A stretch of 64,000 nt of DNA from NCBI RefSeq assembly GCF_024519155.1, contig NZ_JANIFJ010000005.1, positions 186,001 to 250,000 of the forward strand, in the 5' to 3' direction. Position 1 is the first letter of the stretch. Every line of letters begins with the position of its first letter. Below are positions 38,626-46,841 of this stretch, one piece after another. The notes beneath the pieces were generated by a model, which worked only from the letters and a program-made list of their open reading frames with translations, ran no database searches and was not told where the DNA came from. Both the position numbers and the translations under genes were made by a program. This DNA is from Mangrovibrevibacter kandeliae (GTDB lineage: Bacteria; Pseudomonadota; Alphaproteobacteria; Rhizobiales; Rhizobiaceae).

Positions 38626-40119
38626 ATGGCGACCGACGACACCTCCCCGACCTTGTCCTCCGATCCGCTGGAGGTGCGGCGCCAGAAGCTCGATCGCCTG
38701 ATCGAGATGGGGATCGATCCCTATCCGGCGCACTTCCATCGCACGATCACCAACGCGGCGGCGGCAGAGGCCTATGCGGACCTCGCCAACGATACCTACA
38801 GCGGCGACACGGTCACCGTCGCCGGCCGCGTCTACTCCTCGCGCAACAGCGGCATGTTCATCGATCTGCACGATGCCAGCGGGAAGCTGCAGATCTTCTC
38901 GCACAAGGACACGACGCCGGAGGCGGCTCGCGCGCTGCTGCCGCTGATCGACATCGGCGACATCATCGGCGTCACCGGCAAGGTCCGCCGCACCAAGCGC
39001 GGCGAGCTGACGGTCGATGCCGACGTCATCACCATGCTCTGCAAGACGCTGCGCCCGATGCCCGAGAAGTATCACGGCCTCGCCGACGTCGAGCAGCGCT
39101 ATCGTCGCCGCTATCTCGACGTGATGGTCAACGAGGAGAGCCGCGAGCGCCTGCGGGCCCGCAGCCGCATCCTGACCGGCATCCGCACCTTCATGGCGGC
39201 CGACGGCTTCATGGAGGTGGAGACGCCGATGCTCCACCCGATCTATGGCGGGGCGACGGCCGAGCCTTTCGTGACCCACCACAACGCGCTCGACCTCGAC
39301 ATGTACCTGCGCATCGCGCCGGAGCTCTATCTCAAGCGGGTGCTCGTCTCCGGGCTCACCGACAAGGTGTTCGAGGTCAACCGCAACTTCCGCAACGAGG
39401 GGCTGTCCACCCGGCACAATCCCGAGTTCACGATGCTCGAGGCCTACTGGGCCTATGCCGACTACGAGGACGTCATGGACCTCGTCGAGCGCCTGTTCGG
39501 GACGCTGGTGAAGGATCTCAACGCCGGCTCGACCACCCACGCCTACGGCGATCAGCAGATCGACTTCACCGGCCCGTTCAGGCGGCTGCCGATGCCGCAG
39601 GCGGTGCTGGAAGCGACCGGCATCGACTTCCTGGCGATCGATACCGACGAGGCCGCGCGCGCCGCCGCGACGGCTAGGGGCTTCGAGATCGACCCGACCT
39701 TCACCTGGGGCGAGACCCTCGCCTTCCTGTTCGAGGAAACGGTCGAGGGCACGCTGATCCAGCCGACCCACGTCACCCATTTCCCGAAGGACATCTCGCC
39801 CTTCGCCAAGGAGATGGCCGAGGACCGGCGCCTCGTCGAGCGCTTCGAGACCTATTGCAACGCCTGGGAGATCTGCAACGCGTTCTCCGAGCTGAACGAT
39901 CCCGTCGAGCAGCGCCGGCGCATCACCGAGCAGGTCGAGCAGGCGCATGCCCGCGGCGAGACCGAGCGAAAGCTCGACACCGACTTTCTGGAGGCGATGG
40001 ATCACGGCATGCCGACCGCCGGCGGCCTCGGCATCGGCATCGATCGCCTGACCATGATCCTGACCAACGCCAGGTCGATCCGCGACGTCATCCTGTTCCC
40101 GACGCTGAAGCCGGTGTGA
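38626..40119 (+). CDS. lysS: Lysyl-tRNA synthetase, class II
   Basis: A 497-residue class II aminoacyl-tRNA synthetase that charges tRNA-Lys. The N-terminal OB-fold anticodon domain (VAGRVYSSRNSGMFIDLHD) is followed by the catalytic core with motif 1 (FMEVETPMLHPI), motif 2 (FRNEGLSTRHNPEFTMLE) and motif 3 (GGLGIGIDRLTMIL). The length matches the family. The preceding 285 nt (38341-38625) show no recognisable leader element. It is an essential housekeeping gene and anchors this region as chromosomal. Confidence 0.97.
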   Translation: MATDDTSPTLSSDPLEVRRQKLDRLIEMGIDPYPAHFHRTITNAAAAEAYADLANDTYSGDTVTVAGRVYSSRNSGMFIDLHDASGKLQIFSHKDTTPEAARALLPLIDIGDIIGVTGKVRRTKRGELTVDADVITMLCKTLRPMPEKYHGLADVEQRYRRRYLDVMVNEESRERLRARSRILTGIRTFMAADGFMEVETPMLHPIYGGATAEPFVTHHNALDLDMYLRIAPELYLKRVLVSGLTDKVFEVNRNFRNEGLSTRHNPEFTMLEAYWAYADYEDVMDLVERLFGTLVKDLNAGSTTHAYGDQQIDFTGPFRRLPMPQAVLEATGIDFLAIDTDEAARAAATARGFEIDPTFTWGETLAFLFEETVEGTLIQPTHVTHFPKDISPFAKEMAEDRRLVERFETYCNAWEICNAFSELNDPVEQRRRITEQVEQAHARGETERKLDTDFLEAMDHGMPTAGGLGIGIDRLTMILTNARSIRDVILFPTLKPV

Positions 40120-40255
40120 GCGGCAATGCTCCGGCCCGGCGAGGTCGGAGCGCCGGGGCAGCATTCCCGACAGCCGCATGATCGACAGCCTCGCGGGCAC
40201 GGCCTATCTGTCTTGCCAGCGCCGCCAGGCGCGGATGCAGCGGGGCATCAGCCGC

Positions 40256-40918
40256 ATGATCACGTCGCACAGTGGTATCGAACTTCCGTCGACGCTGGAG
40301 GAGTGGTGCGACCCGCGCCGCATGGCGCTCGTCGTCTACGACATGCAGGTCGGCATCGTCCGGCAGATCAAGAATGCCGACGCGATCGTCGAGAAGGTCG
40401 GAGCGGCGCTCGAAGCCGCCCGATCGGTCGGCATGCGTGTGGCCTACATGCGCCACGTTTCGCTGCCCCTGGCCTGGATGGGCCGGACGCAGTTGCGGAC
40501 CGCGATGGCATGGCAGCGGCAGAGGGACCCCGACGCCGTCTCGGCCTGGTTTCTCCGGGATGCTCCGGCAAGCCAGATCGTGCCGGAACTCGCGCCGCGG
40601 GCCGAGGATGCCGTCTTCGACAAGCTGACGATGTCGGCCTTCGACGCGACACCGCTCGCCTATGCGCTGCGCGACTGCGGATTGAGCGCCGTGGCGCTTG
40701 CAGGCATCGCGCTCGAGATCGGCATCGAACCGACCGCCCGACAGGCAACGGATCACGGCTTCGTCGCCGCGGTCCTCGCCGATGCCTGCGGCTTCGGCAA
40801 CGCGGCAGCCGCCGAGCGCTCGCTCGCGACGCTCGGCTTCATCGGTGAGGCCATCGTCACCGACACTGCGTCCTTCGTCGATGCCGTGTCGCGGCGGGAG
40901 GCGCCGTCAGCCGCCTGA
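40256..40918 (+). CDS. Isochorismatase-family protein with PhzD-like Asp-Lys-Gly triad
   Basis: A 220-residue isochorismatase-fold protein. The catalytic Asp29 (VVYDMQVG) and Lys123 (FDKLTMSAF) are present, but the nucleophilic Cys of nicotinamidase-like hydrolases is replaced by Gly156 (ALEIGIEPTAR). True isochorismatases such as PhzD use this Asp-Lys-Gly set for vinyl-ether hydrolysis, so a cysteine-hydrolase role is unlikely. The start is uncertain: ATG 40256 is chosen from the family N-terminus; ATG 40235 and 40178 are possible. It lies downstream of lysS and is convergent with the DUF1801 gene. Confidence 0.78.
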   Translation: MITSHSGIELPSTLEEWCDPRRMALVVYDMQVGIVRQIKNADAIVEKVGAALEAARSVGMRVAYMRHVSLPLAWMGRTQLRTAMAWQRQRDPDAVSAWFLRDAPASQIVPELAPRAEDAVFDKLTMSAFDATPLAYALRDCGLSAVALAGIALEIGIEPTARQATDHGFVAAVLADACGFGNAAAAERSLATLGFIGEAIVTDTASFVDAVSRREAPSAA

Positions 40919-40929
40919 GCGCCGGGCGG

Positions 40930-41343
40930 TCAAGCGGCGCCCGGCTTGGACGTCCCCTTCTTGCCGGCGTTCGCCGCCGCGGCCGCCTGCATCAGCGCCT
41001 TGAACGCCTCCGCATCGACCATCTCGCCCTCGCGGATGTCGATGGCGCGGCGGACATTGCCGTCGAGGCTGGCATTGAACAGCCCTGCCGGGTCGTGCAG
41101 CGACGCCCCCTTTGCAAAGGTGAGCTTCACCACGGCCTTGTAGGTCTCCCCGGTGCACAGGATGCCGCCCTGAGACCAGGTCGGCACGCCCCGCCACTTC
41201 CACTCCTCCACGACGTCCGGCACGGCCTCCCGGATGAGCGCACGCATGCGCGCCAGCGTCTCGCCGCGCCAATCGGCGAGCTCGGCGATTCGTGCGTCGA
41301 TCTTTTGCGACGGATCGAGGTCCCGCAGTCCGTCCTCTGCCAT
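40930..41343 (-). CDS. DUF1801 (YdhG-like) domain protein
   Basis: A 137-residue single-domain protein of the DUF1801/YdhG fold. Conserved segments are IAELADWRGETLARMRALI, VEEWKWRGVPTWSQGG and KLTFAKGASL. The C-terminal ~20 residues are Ala-rich and basic. The family fold resembles iron-chaperone frataxin-like proteins, but no function is firmly known. GGGGAGG lies 6 nt before the ATG at 41343. A hairpin with a T-run occurs in its leader. Confidence 0.85.
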   Translation of the reverse strand: MAEDGLRDLDPSQKIDARIAELADWRGETLARMRALIREAVPDVVEEWKWRGVPTWSQGGILCTGETYKAVVKLTFAKGASLHDPAGLFNASLDGNVRRAIDIREGEMVDAEAFKALMQAAAAANAGKKGTSKPGAA

Positions 41344-41394
41344 GACAACCTCCCCGAATCGTAAGGCGCGCGCCAGGTGCGGCGTGGCAAGTGC

Positions 41395-41418
41395 AAAAAA
41401 GTTCCACATCGCGTGGAA
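41395..41418 (-). terminator. Terminator-like hairpin in the leader of the DUF1801 gene
   Basis: On the minus strand a 6-bp stem (41413-41418 with 41402-41407, loop of 5) is followed by C and six T (41400-41395). It lies about 52 nt upstream of the DUF1801 start codon, so it could act as an attenuator or end an antisense transcript. The stem is short, hence moderate confidence. Confidence 0.4.
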
Positions 41419-41629
41419 AATTTGTCGTCGCACCACATCGCTGCCACAGATCACAGCTTCCATGACAGGGCGGTAAGGAAATAATTTGGTTACCATGTTG
41501 AGCGAGACTGTTCGCCAAGCATGGTATGGGGTGATGCTGGCCGGTCGGCGCCGAGGGGGCGCGCGGGCAGACGCCGGAACGATTTGGGGACACCACTTGG
41601 CCGGAACGACCAATGAGGGGGATCGACGG

Positions 41630-43213
41630 GTGAAGCGACAGCACGTGCGCAGGCGTCGTGGCTCCATGGGACGCGTCGCCCTCGCCGGAGTTGCCTTGAC
41701 GGTCGCGGGCGCGGCGGTCGTCGCCGGCTCGTTCGAGAACCTCAGCCCGGCCGGGAAGACGGCCGTTCTGCCGCTGATGCCCTCAGCGGTCGCCGAGCGA
41801 CTGAAGCTGGTGAACGCCGCGCCGCAGGCCGTCGAACCGGCAGCTCCGTCCGCGGGGCCGGCGCCCGTGCGTGTCGCCGCGCTGCAGCCGCCGACTGCTT
41901 CCATCACCGACTTCGTCGAAGCCCAGCGCGGCGGCCGCGTCTTCCATGCGCCCGCCGCCGAGAGCGCCGCGGGGCTGGCAGAGCGTGGGAACCGCGTGGT
42001 GCATCACGCCCAGCCACCGCAACTGCAGGCGCATGCCGCGACCACCCCGGCGCGTGCGAAAGCCGCGGCCCGGGTTGCGGCGCACACCGACGCCTCGTCC
42101 GAGCCGAGGGTTGCCGCTGTATCGCCCAAGCTCGTCCACGACCGGTTGGCGGACCTGTACGCAAGGCTCGACCAGGACGCCGCATCGGCGGCAACGGCCG
42201 CATCGGCGGCAACGGCCGCGTCGGGCGCGAAGGCCGCCGTCACCGCGATGGCCGCCGCCACCCCGCCGGCCGGCGCCGCGCTGCTGACGCCGGTGTCGCT
42301 GCCGGTCCCGGCGCCCCAACCGGCCGCGCCGATCGAGGTCGCATCGCTGGAGGCACCGGCTCCGGTGCCGGCAGAGGAGACGCGCCCGCCGGTCGCGGCC
42401 CTCGGCTATGCACCGGCCGTGCCGGTCCCGTCTTTCCGCAGCTCCATCGCAGCCGAGATCGAGGCCGCGGTCGCCGAGCCGGCGGTCGAGGCAGCGACGC
42501 CGGTCGCCGTGCCCGTCGCGCGCCCGGCGAAGCCGGCCACGCCGGATCGCCGCCTCGCCAGCCTCGAGCCGCAGTCCGTGCCGCGCCCCGGCGAGACGGC
42601 GGACGATGCCAGCGACGAGCCGGACGCCCCCGCGGCGAGCGCCAAGCCGGCTGCCCCCGTGCCGGTTCCCGGAACGCAGCCGAAGAAGGCGACCGCGCTC
42701 GCCTATGCCCGGCCGAGCGCGCCCGGCACCAGCGAGGGCGGCGGCTTCTTCGACCGGCTGTTCAATCGCGGCAAGTCCTCGCAGATGCCGGGAGCGGGTA
42801 GCGGCGTCGCCGTCTACAGCATCAAAGACCAGGCGGTGTATCTGCCGGGCGAAGACAAGCTCGAGGCCCATTCCGGCCTCGGCCACATGCAGGACAACCC
42901 GCGCTACGTCGACCAGAAGAACAAGGGTCCGACGCCGCCGAACGTCTACAACCTCGTCATGCGCGAGCAGCTGTTCCACGGCGCGCAGGCGATCCGCCTG
43001 CTGCCGGCCGACGGACAGAAGAAGTTCAACCGCGACGGTCTCCTCGCCCACCCGTACATGTATATCGGCGGCGGCGACCGCTCGCAGTCGAACGGCTGCG
43101 TGGTGTTCAAGCACTACGAGCAGTTCCTGCAGGCCTTCCGCAAGGGGCGGGTGAACAAGCTGATCGTGGTCAAGAGCCTCGACGACCTGCCGACCTACAT
43201 GGCCGCCCTCTAG
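41630..43213 (+). CDS. Envelope protein with C-terminal DUF2778 (Tlde1-like) domain
   Basis: A 527-residue protein: short basic N-terminus, one transmembrane helix (VALAGVALTVAGAAVVAGSF), a ~350-residue Ala/Pro/Val-rich periplasmic linker and a C-terminal DUF2778 domain (~400-525). The domain shows the L,D-transpeptidase-like active site HPYMYIGGG...SNGCVVFK with a Ser-x-Gly-Cys element. Related Tlde1 domains cleave or exchange peptidoglycan peptides, so this one probably acts on the wall while anchored to the inner membrane. GTG 41630 follows AGGGGGAT; in-frame TTG 41486 or ATG 41495 are alternative starts. Confidence 0.78.
   Translation: MKRQHVRRRRGSMGRVALAGVALTVAGAAVVAGSFENLSPAGKTAVLPLMPSAVAERLKLVNAAPQAVEPAAPSAGPAPVRVAALQPPTASITDFVEAQRGGRVFHAPAAESAAGLAERGNRVVHHAQPPQLQAHAATTPARAKAAARVAAHTDASSEPRVAAVSPKLVHDRLADLYARLDQDAASAATAASAATAASGAKAAVTAMAAATPPAGAALLTPVSLPVPAPQPAAPIEVASLEAPAPVPAEETRPPVAALGYAPAVPVPSFRSSIAAEIEAAVAEPAVEAATPVAVPVARPAKPATPDRRLASLEPQSVPRPGETADDASDEPDAPAASAKPAAPVPVPGTQPKKATALAYARPSAPGTSEGGGFFDRLFNRGKSSQMPGAGSGVAVYSIKDQAVYLPGEDKLEAHSGLGHMQDNPRYVDQKNKGPTPPNVYNLVMREQLFHGAQAIRLLPADGQKKFNRDGLLAHPYMYIGGGDRSQSNGCVVFKHYEQFLQAFRKGRVNKLIVVKSLDDLPTYMAAL
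42181..42216 (+). repeat. Two tandem 18-bp repeats inside the DUF2778 gene linker
   Basis: Two identical 18-bp units (42181-42198 and 42199-42216) encode a duplicated Ala/Ser/Thr hexapeptide in the low-complexity linker. They are a likely slippage site that changes linker length in frame. Confidence 0.7.
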
Positions 43214-43250
43214 GCCGAGCGCGCCGACCACTCCAACCGATCGGCGACCC

Positions 43251-43751
43251 ATGATCTACGATGGCACTCTCGGCCTCGTGCGCGTCCTCGTCGTCGGTGT
43301 TCTGGCTTATCTGACGCTGGTTGCGGTGCTGCGCGTCAGCGGCAAGCGCACACTTGCCAAGATGAACGCCTTCGACTTCGTGGTCACCGTCGCACTTGGA
43401 TCCACGCTGGCGACGGTGCTGCTGTCGAAGAGCGTCGCGCTCCTGGAAGGCGCCCTGGCCTTTGCCCTTCTCGCCGCGCTGCAGGCGCTCATCGCGTGGC
43501 TGTCGCAGCGCTCCGAGCGGGTCGAGCAGGTGGTGAAGTCATCGCCCCGCCTCCTCCTGCGGGACGGCAGCGTCGACAGCCACGCCCTCGCCGCGGAGCG
43601 GGTGACGATCGAGGAGGTCAAGGCCGCCGTCCGCAAGAGCGGGATCGGCGACCTTGCAGACGTCGCGGCCGTGGTTCTGGAGACCGACGGCAGCTTCAGC
43701 GTCATCAGCCGTTCGGCCGCGGGCTCACGGTCGGCCTTTCCCAGTTCCTGA
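43251..43751 (+). CDS. DUF421 (YetF-type) membrane protein
   Basis: A 166-residue protein with about three N-terminal transmembrane helices (VLVVGVLAYLTLVAVLRVSG, FDFVVTVALGSTLATVLL, ALLAALQALIAWL) and a soluble C-terminal domain. RVSGKRTLAKMNAFDFVVTVALGS is the DUF421 signature, and the C-terminal EEVKAAVRKSGIGDLADVAAVVLETDGSFSVI is the YetF-type domain. Family members are linked to spore or envelope physiology in other bacteria; here the role is unknown. It lies 37 nt after the DUF2778 gene and may share its transcript. Confidence 0.85.
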   Translation: MIYDGTLGLVRVLVVGVLAYLTLVAVLRVSGKRTLAKMNAFDFVVTVALGSTLATVLLSKSVALLEGALAFALLAALQALIAWLSQRSERVEQVVKSSPRLLLRDGSVDSHALAAERVTIEEVKAAVRKSGIGDLADVAAVVLETDGSFSVISRSAAGSRSAFPSS

Positions 43752-43777
43752 CAAATGCCTGCGTTCCGCGATGCGCC

Positions 43778-44770
43778 TCAGATCGTGCCGGTGCCGCCAT
43801 TGGCGCCAAACACGCTGCCGTCCGTATAGCTCAGCTCGCCCGAGGCGAGCGCCACGTAGATCGGGCCGAGCTCGGCCGGCTGACCGGCCCGCCCGAGGGG
43901 CGTATCCTGGCCGAACTCGCCCATCTTGCCCGGCAGTTGGCCGCCGGCCACCTGCAGCGGCGTCCAGACCGGCCCCGGCGCCACGGCGTTGACGCGGATG
44001 CCCTTCTTGGCGAGCTGTTTGGCCAGACCCTTGGTGAAGATCGCGATGCCGCCCTTGGTGGTGGCATAGTCGAGAAGCTCCTTCTCCGGGCTGAAGGAGT
44101 TGACCGACGCGGTGTTGATGATCGCCGCACCGGGTTTCATCAGCGGGATCGCCGTCTTGGTGATCCAGAACATCGCGTAGAGGTTGGTCTTCAGCGTCCG
44201 GTCGAACTGCTCGAAGCTGATCTCGTCGATCGACTCCTTCGACTGCTGGTAGGCGGCGTTGTTGACGAGGATGTCGAGACCGCCGAGGTCCTGTTCCGCG
44301 CGCTTCACGAGATCGACGCAGAAGGCCTGGTCCGTCAGGTCTCCGGGGATGAGCACCGCCTTGCGGCCCTCCGCCTCGATCAGCTGGCGCACGTCCTGCG
44401 CGTCCGGCTCCTCGTCGGGGTGGTAGTTGATCGCGACGTCGGCGCCCTCGCGCGCGAAGGCGATGACGGCGGCGCGCCCGATGCCGGAATCGCCGCCGGT
44501 GACGAGCGCCTTGCGCCCGGCGAGCCGGCCCGAGCCACGATAGGTCTTCTCGCCGCAGTCGGGCACCGGATCCATGTTCTTCTGCAGGGCCGGCCAGGGC
44601 TGGTGCTGCTCCTTGAACGGCTCGCTGGTGTACTTGGTCTGCGGGTCGACAGGCGCGGCGGCCGCACTGGATGCCTGTGCACGCGCCGGCGAAGCCGCAG
44701 CCGCGGCTCCGGCAGCGCCGGTCGCGGCGGCCATCTTGAGGAGGGTGCGGCGGCTGGTTTCCTGGGTCAT
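43778..44770 (-). CDS. Tat-signal SDR oxidoreductase (YghA/YdaD type)
   Basis: A 330-residue classical SDR behind a twin-arginine leader (TSRRTLLKMAAATGAAGAA...ARA). The cofactor motif is TGGDSGIG, the structural motif NNAAY, and the active site Tyr-x3-Lys lies in LDYATTKGGI. The proximal FKEQHQPWPALQKNMDPVPDCG is typical of YghA-like stress-inducible SDRs, which are usually cytoplasmic. A Tat leader suggests the folded, cofactor-loaded enzyme is exported. GGAGGTG lies 6 nt before the ATG. Confidence 0.88.
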   Translation of the reverse strand: MTQETSRRTLLKMAAATGAAGAAAAASPARAQASSAAAAPVDPQTKYTSEPFKEQHQPWPALQKNMDPVPDCGEKTYRGSGRLAGRKALVTGGDSGIGRAAVIAFAREGADVAINYHPDEEPDAQDVRQLIEAEGRKAVLIPGDLTDQAFCVDLVKRAEQDLGGLDILVNNAAYQQSKESIDEISFEQFDRTLKTNLYAMFWITKTAIPLMKPGAAIINTASVNSFSPEKELLDYATTKGGIAIFTKGLAKQLAKKGIRVNAVAPGPVWTPLQVAGGQLPGKMGEFGQDTPLGRAGQPAELGPIYVALASGELSYTDGSVFGANGGTGTI

Positions 44771-44947
44771 GATACACCTCCGGGGTTTGTCGCCCCGTAA
44801 GTTGCCCGCACGCATTAAGGTTCAGCCGTTGCGACGGCCGTAGCCTTCACAAGCGCGGGAGGCTGACCGTGTTCACGGCACGCCGACCGCGATTAACCTG
44901 CCGGTCGCCGAGCCATCCGCTGGACGGCGGTCGCCGCGGCGGACTTC

Positions 44948-45811
44948 TCAGACCTCCTGCCGCTCCGCCCGCATCGCCATGTAGGCGCGCAGGCGGTCGG
45001 CGTCGCCCCCGCTCGCGGGCGTGTAGACGACCATGCCGAGATCCGGCTCGCCATCGACGGCAAAGCTCGAATAGTCGAGCGCGATCGCGCCGAAGTCCGG
45101 ATGGGCGATGTGCTTGGTGCCCTCGCCATAGCCTTCGACGTCGTTGTCCCGCCACATCCGGGCGAAGTCGGGGCTCGCCGCGCAGAGTTCGTCGACGAAG
45201 CCGCGCGTCTCCTCGCCGGCTCCCACCTTGGCGACGGCATGGCGGAAGGCGGCGACCGCCCGCCGAGCGTCCTGTTCCCAGTGCACCATGCGATGCTTCA
45301 CCTCCGGGCGCAGGAAGATGATCCTCAGGATGTTGCGCTCCTCGGGCGGCATCCGCGAGTAGTCGGCGAGACAGAGAGTCGCCGCACGGTTCCAGCCGAT
45401 GATGTCCCAGCGCACCGTGCGGATCAGCGCCGGGCTGGCGACGAAGCCGTCGATCACCCGCTGGAGCCGCGGCGAGACGGCGTCGGCGGCGCGATAGCGC
45501 ACCTCCGGCGGCCGGTGCTGCGCGAGAAGAAACAGGTGTTCACGCTCGACCGGGTTCAGGGCGAGCGCGCGCGACAGGCGGTCGAGGACGTCCACCGAGG
45601 GCTTGCCACCGCGTCCCTGCTCCAGCCAGGTGTACCAGGTGGCGCTGACATTGGCGCGCTGGGCGACCTCCTCGCGGCGGAGCCCGGGCGTACGCCGGCG
45701 TCCTGCGGCGAAGCCGAAGCTCGACGGATCGAGCCGCGCGCGGCGATCCTTCAGCCAGAGGCCGAGATGGTTGTCTGCAGCGACGACGCTCACGAGCCTG
45801 TCAGTCTCCAT
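44948..45811 (-). CDS. XRE-type regulator with MmyB-like ligand-binding domain
   Basis: A 287-residue regulator. The N-terminal helix-turn-helix (RRRTPGLRREEVAQRANVSATWYTWLEQGR, residues ~38-67) is followed by a PAS-like MmyB ligand domain (WDIIGWNRAATLCLADYSRM and onward). The family binds small lipophilic ligands, reported as fatty acids in the prototype. It is divergent from an epimerase/reductase gene 76 nt away, a classic regulator-target pair. The palindromic element in between is its probable operator. Confidence 0.88.
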   Translation of the reverse strand: METDRLVSVVAADNHLGLWLKDRRARLDPSSFGFAAGRRRTPGLRREEVAQRANVSATWYTWLEQGRGGKPSVDVLDRLSRALALNPVEREHLFLLAQHRPPEVRYRAADAVSPRLQRVIDGFVASPALIRTVRWDIIGWNRAATLCLADYSRMPPEERNILRIIFLRPEVKHRMVHWEQDARRAVAAFRHAVAKVGAGEETRGFVDELCAASPDFARMWRDNDVEGYGEGTKHIAHPDFGAIALDYSSFAVDGEPDLGMVVYTPASGGDADRLRAYMAMRAERQEV

Positions 45812-45843
45812 ACCGGTAAACCGTCACGGCTTTTACCACCGGT
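45812..45843. promoter_or_regulatory. Candidate operator between the MmyB-type regulator and its divergent target
   Basis: ACCGGTAAA at 45812-45820 and TTTTACCACCGGT at 45831-45843 form an imperfect inverted repeat around a small CCGTCACGG palindrome. It starts at the base next to the regulator's start codon and lies in the shared 76-nt promoter gap. Confidence 0.45.
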
Positions 45844-45887
45844 CGATCCGCCAGACATAGCCCTCCGTTCAATCACGGAGAACTCCC

Positions 45888-46790
45888 ATGCGTGTATTCG
45901 TCACCGGCGCCAGCGGGTGGGTCGGCTCGGCCGTCACCGCTGATCTCATCGCGGCAGGTCACGAGGTCCTCGGCCTCGCCCGCTCCGACGCGTCCGCAGC
46001 CAAGGTTGCCGCACTCGGCGCACGCGTTCATCGCGGCTCGCTCGACGCGCCCGACAGTCTGGCAAGCGGCGCGGAGCAGGCCGATGCCGTGATCCACACC
46101 GCCTATGTCCATGACTTCCCGAACTTCGCGTCCTCCGCCGAGACCGAGGAGGCCAATCTCGCGGCGATGGGCGACGCGCTGAAGGGCAGCGGCAAGCCCT
46201 TCATCGTCACCTCAGGTATGGCGCTGCACGTGCCGGGTCGCGCGGTGACGGAGGAGGACGCGGGGGATCCGTCGGGTTCGCATGCGTTCCGTGTGCGTGG
46301 CGAACACCAGGCGCTGGCGCTCGTCGCGGACGGCGTGCGGGCGATGGTCGTGCGCCTGCCGCCCTCGACGCATGGTGAGGGCGACTACGGCTTCGTTCCG
46401 ATCGTCATCAAGCTTGCGCGCGACGAGGGCGTCTCAGCCTATGTCGGCAACGGCGACAACCGCTGGCCGGCGGTCCACCGGCTCGACGCGGCGAGGCTTT
46501 ACCGACTGGCGCTGGAGAAGGGCGAGCCTGGACAGCGCTTCCACGCGATCGGCGACGCCGGAATTCCGACGCGCGAAATCGCGGCTGCGATCGGGCGCGG
46601 CCTCGATCTGCCTGTGGCTTCGGTGCCGGCGGACCGGGCGGGCGAGCATTTCGGCTGGATGGGTGGCTTCCTCGGCTTCGACATCGACGTCTCGGCCGAC
46701 CTGACCCGCCAGCGGCTCGGCTGGAAGGCCGAGCAGCCGGGGCTGATCGCCGACCTCGAGGAGGGCCATTACTTCAGGTCCGAAGGCTGA
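45888..46790 (+). CDS. NAD-dependent epimerase/reductase-like extended SDR
   Basis: A 300-residue Rossmann protein with VTGASGWVGSAV (residues 4-15) as NAD(P) motif. The normal Tyr-x3-Lys site is not evident: the expected region reads SGMALHVPGRAV then SHAFRVRGEHQAL. This atypical form occurs in many bacterial SDR family proteins annotated as NAD(P)-binding reductases. It is transcribed divergently from the MmyB-type regulator, which likely controls it. GGAGAACTCCC precedes the ATG. Confidence 0.85.
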   Translation: MRVFVTGASGWVGSAVTADLIAAGHEVLGLARSDASAAKVAALGARVHRGSLDAPDSLASGAEQADAVIHTAYVHDFPNFASSAETEEANLAAMGDALKGSGKPFIVTSGMALHVPGRAVTEEDAGDPSGSHAFRVRGEHQALALVADGVRAMVVRLPPSTHGEGDYGFVPIVIKLARDEGVSAYVGNGDNRWPAVHRLDAARLYRLALEKGEPGQRFHAIGDAGIPTREIAAAIGRGLDLPVASVPADRAGEHFGWMGGFLGFDIDVSADLTRQRLGWKAEQPGLIADLEEGHYFRSEG

Positions 46791-46809
46791 CCGCGTCCGC
46801 GTCTGCGGT

Positions 46810-46833
46810 GCCGCGCCGATCCTACGGCGCGGC
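46810..46833. terminator. Hairpin between convergent genes, possible bidirectional terminator
   Basis: GCCGCGCCG (46810-46818) pairs perfectly with 46825-46833 around the loop ATCCTA. It fills the 51-nt gap between the epimerase-like gene and mmsA. There is no T-run. Confidence 0.45.
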
Positions 46834-46841
46834 GCTCCGCC

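Noticed and set aside
37321-40200. 959-codon minus-strand frame spanning the Ldh_2 gene and antisense to lysS
   Set aside because: Only the first 339 codons from the 3' side match a protein family; the remainder is a shadow of lysS.
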